64,000 nucleotides of DNA from contig JAHQIY010000010.1 of the NCBI GenBank assembly GCA_019054805.1, positions 913,501-977,500 on the forward strand, given 5' to 3'. How positions within the stretch are numbered: position 1 is the stretch's first letter; the number at the start of each line of letters is the position of its first letter. A program made the translations under genes and the position numbers. This document shows positions 59,791 through 64,000 of this stretch, piece after piece. Below the pieces are notes generated by a model, which was not told the origin of the DNA, made no database searches, and saw only the letters and a program-made list of their open reading frames with translations. The stretch comes from Brachionus manjavacas. Its lineage: Eukaryota > Rotifera > Eurotatoria > Ploima > Brachionidae.

Positions 59791-60615
59791 TTAATATTTA
59801 AAATGACCGCTTTTGGCGTTGTAACAAACCAAAACTCTTTTTGGCATAGATTTTATGTACTCAGTCGGAATCTTTAACCGCTCTTTGGGTAAAACTTCTT
59901 TTAAATGCTTAATAGAGTTTAATTTAGTGTCTACCAATTTGGTATCCATGTGTAACCATAAGTTCTCGATTGGGTTGAGATCTGGTGAACGGGCACACCA
60001 TGGCAGAACCTCAATGTTCTGTTCTTTGAACCAGTCGCTTACTGAGTTGCTCAAAAATCCAAGGGTCGTCTGACTCAAATAGGAGTTCAACAGATGGTAA
60101 AAGATTGTTTTCCAAAGTGATGATGTAGACAAACTGATTGATTCGTCCTGATAAATGTACCAGTGCCTTTGTGAGAAATGCATCTCCAGATACCGGTTGA
60201 TCCTCCACCGTTTTGTAACCTTGGTTTACAGAACTTCAGATGAAACTTGTCATTTTTAAACCTTTTTGCTATTACTCTTGATTTACGATTAAAAAAGACT
60301 TCAAAATTGGACTCACTGAAAATAACTCTGTACCAATTATTTACTGTCAAATTAAGTCTTTTTTATACCACTTATATCTTTTTTGTCTATCTTTAATGTT
60401 TAGAATGAGACTCTAAACCTTTTTTTTGGAAAATCTCATTAAATTTTACTTACTTATCCTTGATTCTTACAATTTAAATAAGTGAGTTTTTGATAGCTAG
60501 AAGTAGGGTATTTTCTAATCTCTCTAAAAATATAACTTTCATCCCTGAAAGTTAGCTTCCGAGGTCTACCAGAAAGACTTCGAAATGTAAGAATTAATCA
60601 TAAAAGCGTGAAAAA
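59791..60615 (-). pseudogene. Tc1-like transposase, decayed
   Basis: On the minus strand from about 60610: SGRPRKLTFRDESYIFREIR plus KYPTSSYQKL (the Tc1 helix-turn-helix and GRPR motif), then NWYRVIFSESNFEVF (the FSDES block, catalytic Asp replaced), SGIWRCISHKGTGTF-like sequence, then PWCARSPDLNPIENLW and the C-terminal signature KSMPKRVLVCYNAKSGHFKY. Several frame changes separate these parts, and the QDNDPKH catalytic block is unrecognisable. It is a different lineage from the element at 10442-11736. No inverted ends were located. Confidence 0.8.
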
Positions 60616-61019
60616 AGATTGATTCAATTATTAAATCGATAAAACGGCATTAGATTATCCGAATATCTGAACTTTTGAACCAACTTTAATTTTTGAATTT
60701 GTGTGATTTATCAAATTGTAGAAGAAAAAAATCTTTCAAATTAGTGTTTTTAATTTTTTAAAAAATGTTGTAGTTGTCTCAATAACTACAACACCGACTC
60801 TATACATCGTGTCTATAGTTTCACAGTACAATACTATGATCTCATGCGATTTGCAAGTCGTTAGTATTTAACAATGTGTAAAATATTAGACATGGGCGAT
60901 TAGAAGAAAAACTTTGAAATTATTTTTCTTTTCTCCATTTTTCTTTATTATTTGTTCAGACTAGAAGTGGCCATTTATCAATAAAGTAATTATTATTTAA
61001 TTTTCTTTTATTATCTACG

Positions 61020-61222
61020 TTATAACCGCGGACCATCATATCCTAACAAATCTGGAAGGAAGAAAACTTCCTACCTTTTTAAGGTTTATAACAAAAAGAT
61101 AAAAGCATAAATAAAAACTAGAATAAAAAGGCTATATTTTCTCAAAATTTCGTTTCATTTTGATAAATATTAAAGGAGTTATGACCTTTTAAAGTTCGTC
61201 TCGATTTTATGTTGTCACCCGT
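61020..61222. mobile_element. Orphan end of the Tc1/mariner family seen in HACL1
   Basis: The reverse complement of 61130-61222 (ACGGGTGACAACATAAAATC...) matches the left end of the 10442-11736 element with only a few differences over about 95 bases, and weaker similarity continues to about 61080. It is followed by TA (61223-61224). No matching second end or related transposase was found, so this is a broken copy. Confidence 0.7.
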
Positions 61223-61519
61223 TATTAAACCACACATTTTAAATCAGAATCTAATGTGGTTATATGCAAAAATTTTTCTGTGAATCAAATCAAATTTTGT
61301 AAATAAACTTTATCAAAAAGAGAAATTGATTTTTTTTTCAATGGTTATTTAGAAAAATAGCATTTTTTAAAAGAAAAATTTAAATAAAATATTTTTTAGA
61401 TCATTTTATTAGGCAAAAGCAAAAAAGACCATTTTGACCCAAGTGGTCCTATTCGATTTTGAAAAATATTTAGGAAAAGAACATAATAAAAAAATAACCT
61501 TACGGATTAGAAAATTATT
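61223..61519. other. Spacer downstream of the nucleotidyltransferase-like gene
   Basis: A/T-rich; nothing recognised. Confidence 0.35.
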
Positions 61520-63760
61520 TCAAAAAGACCAATCTATTCCATAGCAAAGCTGCAAAGGATCTTCTTTCTTATTTGGCAATATGTAACCACCACTAAAATC
61601 AACATACAAGGCTTCTTTTTCGTTTTTGTTCTCAATCAAATGTTGCACATGCTTCATAAAGGATTCCATGTTTGAAAAAATCAACTTTCCATCATTGTAA
61701 ACGCGTCCTTTTAATATTTTACAAGTGTAACCGACAGATCTTTTCGGACGTGAATAGCTTGGTCTGGCGCCACTCTCTGACTGATAGATTGACCAAACAT
61801 ACCTTTCTAGTCTCTCTTTTAAGAACTTGTTTTCGTTGCAAAAATCAAAATAAAAATTAAAGCCAAGTTTGTTTAATTTAGAAGAGACTCTAGATGATTT
61901 TGGATGATGCTCTAGATCTAGCTCACAATAGCCAAAGTTTAGCGCCCACAAAGTAAATTCGTTTGTCACCAATTTTCTGCTCGATAAATCAAAGCAAATT
62001 TGGTCTGGTAAATACGCTTTAGTGACCAACTTGTCCATGTCCATGTCCAAATTCAATATCAATTCTAACTTATCACCATTTGTCAGGCTTAGCCGGAACA
62101 AAACAACTGAACTTTGGACAAATTCAAGTGTTTCAGGCCGTTCATCGCGACAAAACTTTACCAGAAAATCCATAAATTCTTCATTTGTCATCCCAGCGTT
62201 CATTAGATCAAAATCTTTAGGCTTTCTTTTGCACAACAGGTCCAAAATTGCGCCTCCTTTTAGGACCAATTTGTCTGTATACTTAAGAATAGTCTTATAC
62301 CAGCTGATTTGGTCAATTTGAGCCAAAAAATCATCATAACTAGAGGTGCAGATAAAAAATGGTGATGACGAGTTCAATTGTAGCAGCTGGTCTCGACACT
62401 TGAAATTCATATTTTTCGGCCAATTTTCCTCATTTACCACAATTTGACTTTCTTGCGGCAGCTTAGCGCACTCAAAATCCTTCAATTCGTTTTCCTCTAG
62501 CTGTAACACATCTGTCTCTTCCACATAGACAACCTTAAATTTTTCGACACTTTCTTTATTCGAAAACTTCAAATCAGATTCAACAAATTCCGAAAACAAA
62601 TAAAATAAATCATTTTCGTCAACATTTTCCAATTCACCGAAAATTTTTTTTATTTCAAAAAGGTATTGTTTATTGCTAACAATAAATTGCTGTTGTTCTC
62701 TCTTGTTTCCATGTCTTTTCATAAACAGCCTGGCTATATTTTCATACTTGGTTCGAACTACTGAATCATCTAAAAGACAAACTTTCATATAAAGGTAAAT
62801 CACTATGAAATCGACTAAAAGTGAGTTGTTGAAAACTCCGTAAAGATTCATAATCAAAAAGCGGACTGTTTGCCGCGTAGATTGTTCATCTTTGTAGAAT
62901 GGCAAGACAAAATAATTGTCGCCTTGTTTGGTTGAGACCAGAACATTTTTGTACTTGAGATTGCGGAAGTTGTAATCAGCTGCAAGCGATCTGAATACAC
63001 AGATAGACTTTTGGTTTGGACCTGGAATGGACACTTGGAGTTTGCCGCCCAGTGAAGGATACAGTGCGTACTGGGCGTCATAAAATTTAAATTCTTCCTC
63101 GTTTATAAACTCCCTTTCAAGTTTTTCACATGCTCCTACAAGCTTATCAATGCAATAATAGTCATCCATGTGATCAGTGATATTTTTCCAATTTTTACCA
63201 CCATTTAAAATGTACAGGTAAATTTGGGTAAAAATCTTGTAGTCCTTGTAAAAATCTCGACTATTTTTAGGAGTAGACTTGAAGCTTGAAAGAATTTGAT
63301 CAAAGTGTTCATTCAGATTAGCAATTTTGTGTACCTCGGGAAAATCGTACAATTTCATTGTGGATACATGGTAAATATTAAGATAGATAGGAAAAAATTT
63401 GAAGAGAATAAAACTTTGTGTCAGGTCTGCATCGTAGAATAAAATAATTGACTTTCCAGTGATTATTCTGTAAAAAAGGGCAAATATTCTCATCTTTTTG
63501 TGCATTGATGAGTCCTGACTGATCAAGATGACCTCTGAGAATTGTTTGATTGCCGACCAAGAGTATTTGGACATGTCCAGGTAATTTTCAGGTGTTGTTA
63601 TCGGGAGATAGCTGGCTATTAGACTTTTTTCGATCACTTCTCCATTCAGGCTTACATGGCTTTGGGAAAATTTAAAATTAATAATCTCACTAATGCTGCC
63701 AATGTTTAAGTCAGAACAGTTATTGTCAACTAAAACAAGAATTTGTTGTGACACGCTCAT
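61520..63760 (-). CDS. Large protein with CCA/poly(A)-polymerase-type nucleotidyltransferase core
   Basis: A single intact exon of 746 residues, ATG at 63760. Around residues 500-610 are the hallmarks of the class II nucleotidyltransferase head domain of CCA-adding enzymes and bacterial poly(A) polymerases. LKGGAILDLLCKRKPKDFDL has GG at 502-503 and metal-binding Asp516/Asp518, like GGxVRDxLLGRxPKDxD. LTNGDKLELILN follows, and then TNEFTLWALNFGYCELD (600-616), like RRDFTINALAY...ELID. Glu601 stands where the third catalytic Asp would be, and the basic residues before it are lost. The family's usual head is N-terminal; here about 480 residues precede it. That part has hydrophobic strands and helices (LVDNNCSDLNIGSI, ICVFRSLAADYNFRNLKYKN, LLVDFIVIYLYMKV) I cannot assign. 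The C-terminal 130 residues are also unassigned. It is not a normal CCA enzyme, and substrate and activity are unknown. The coding sequence is less A/T-rich than its flanks and free of lesions. Confidence 0.8.
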   Translation of the reverse strand: MSVSQQILVLVDNNCSDLNIGSISEIINFKFSQSHVSLNGEVIEKSLIASYLPITTPENYLDMSKYSWSAIKQFSEVILISQDSSMHKKMRIFALFYRIITGKSIILFYDADLTQSFILFKFFPIYLNIYHVSTMKLYDFPEVHKIANLNEHFDQILSSFKSTPKNSRDFYKDYKIFTQIYLYILNGGKNWKNITDHMDDYYCIDKLVGACEKLEREFINEEEFKFYDAQYALYPSLGGKLQVSIPGPNQKSICVFRSLAADYNFRNLKYKNVLVSTKQGDNYFVLPFYKDEQSTRQTVRFLIMNLYGVFNNSLLVDFIVIYLYMKVCLLDDSVVRTKYENIARLFMKRHGNKREQQQFIVSNKQYLFEIKKIFGELENVDENDLFYLFSEFVESDLKFSNKESVEKFKVVYVEETDVLQLEENELKDFECAKLPQESQIVVNEENWPKNMNFKCRDQLLQLNSSSPFFICTSSYDDFLAQIDQISWYKTILKYTDKLVLKGGAILDLLCKRKPKDFDLMNAGMTNEEFMDFLVKFCRDERPETLEFVQSSVVLFRLSLTNGDKLELILNLDMDMDKLVTKAYLPDQICFDLSSRKLVTNEFTLWALNFGYCELDLEHHPKSSRVSSKLNKLGFNFYFDFCNENKFLKERLERYVWSIYQSESGARPSYSRPKRSVGYTCKILKGRVYNDGKLIFSNMESFMKHVQHLIENKNEKEALYVDFSGGYILPNKKEDPLQLCYGIDWSF

Positions 63761-64000
63761 TTTATTAAAGGCTTTAGTTTTCTAAAAAAAAATCATTTTT
63801 ATTATTATTTGATGAAATTTGAAAAATTTGTTTTGCATTAAAAATTTTCTTTTTTTTCTCTTATTCATAAATATTTATGTAAATTTTAAAAATAGAAATT
63901 TTTCAATTTTTTTTAATTTAAACATCGGTGTATTTTATGTCTATTTCTTTTCTAAAAAATGCATTTCTTAAAAAAACTATTTGTTTGAGTTTAAGTTTGA
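63761..64000. other. Upstream flank of the last gene
   Basis: A/T-rich; probable promoter and 5' UTR of the minus-strand gene. No motif assigned. Confidence 0.3.

Overview
This is a very AT-rich animal (metazoan) nuclear fragment. The genes are eukaryotic, with GT-AG introns of 40-77 nt beside a few multi-kilobase introns full of transposon debris. They include an intraflagellar transport protein, a serotonin-receptor-like GPCR, an ETS factor, a monoamine oxidase and a CPT1. Base composition, tiny introns and a KRAB-A-domain-2-like integrase relic would suit a monogonont rotifer such as Brachionus, but that is an inference. Gene spacing is uneven: compact islands of somewhat GC-richer exons lie in long A/T-rich stretches.

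Layout. 1-7.1 kb: Tc1 and LINE debris, IFT46 (minus), a short MITE-like element, and a small unrecognised three-exon gene (4713-5353, minus). 7.3-8.0 kb: a textbook Merlin/ISXO2-type DNA transposon with 23-bp terminal inverted repeats and an 8-bp target duplication. 8.7-14.8 kb: complete seven-exon 2-hydroxyacyl-CoA lyase ending in the peroxisomal signal SKL; its 4.1-kb fourth intron holds a dead Tc1/mariner element and a LINE 3' end. 15.1 kb: a compact single-exon ETS protein. 16-21 kb: an internally deleted LINE, a decayed intron-bearing integrase, an unrecognised broken gene and a 1.28-kb interval bounded by a perfect 30-bp inverted repeat. 22.4-24.1 kb: intronless monoamine oxidase. 24.5-29 kb: hairpin, GC-rich island, saposin-like pseudogene, LINE remnants and a foldback repeat. 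30.4-38.4 kb: complete four-exon CPT1 with a 5'-truncated LINE in its first intron. 39-50 kb: mostly A/T-rich sequence with LINE fragments. 50.4-56.8 kb: three-exon 5-HT2-like receptor whose 5-kb intron carries a LINE relic and a clean 142-bp MITE. 57-61 kb: a LINE interrupted by a tRNA-derived SINE, a Tc1 pseudogene and an orphan transposon end. 61.5-63.8 kb: a 746-residue protein with a divergent CCA/poly(A)-polymerase-type nucleotidyltransferase core.

Functionally, CPT1 (mitochondrial fatty-acid entry) and the 2-hydroxyacyl-CoA lyase (peroxisomal alpha-oxidation) are both lipid-catabolic, and monoamine oxidase and the amine-type receptor fit monoamine signalling. These genes are spread out, on both strands and with no shared promoter, so I do not claim a cluster.

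The two most interesting things are the unusual nucleotidyltransferase protein and a recurring two-hairpin-plus-trinucleotide-tail structure at LINE 3' ends. That structure occurs on several copies in this window, with different stem sequences but largely conserved pairing. All identifications come from reading translations and motifs by eye; no database search was run.
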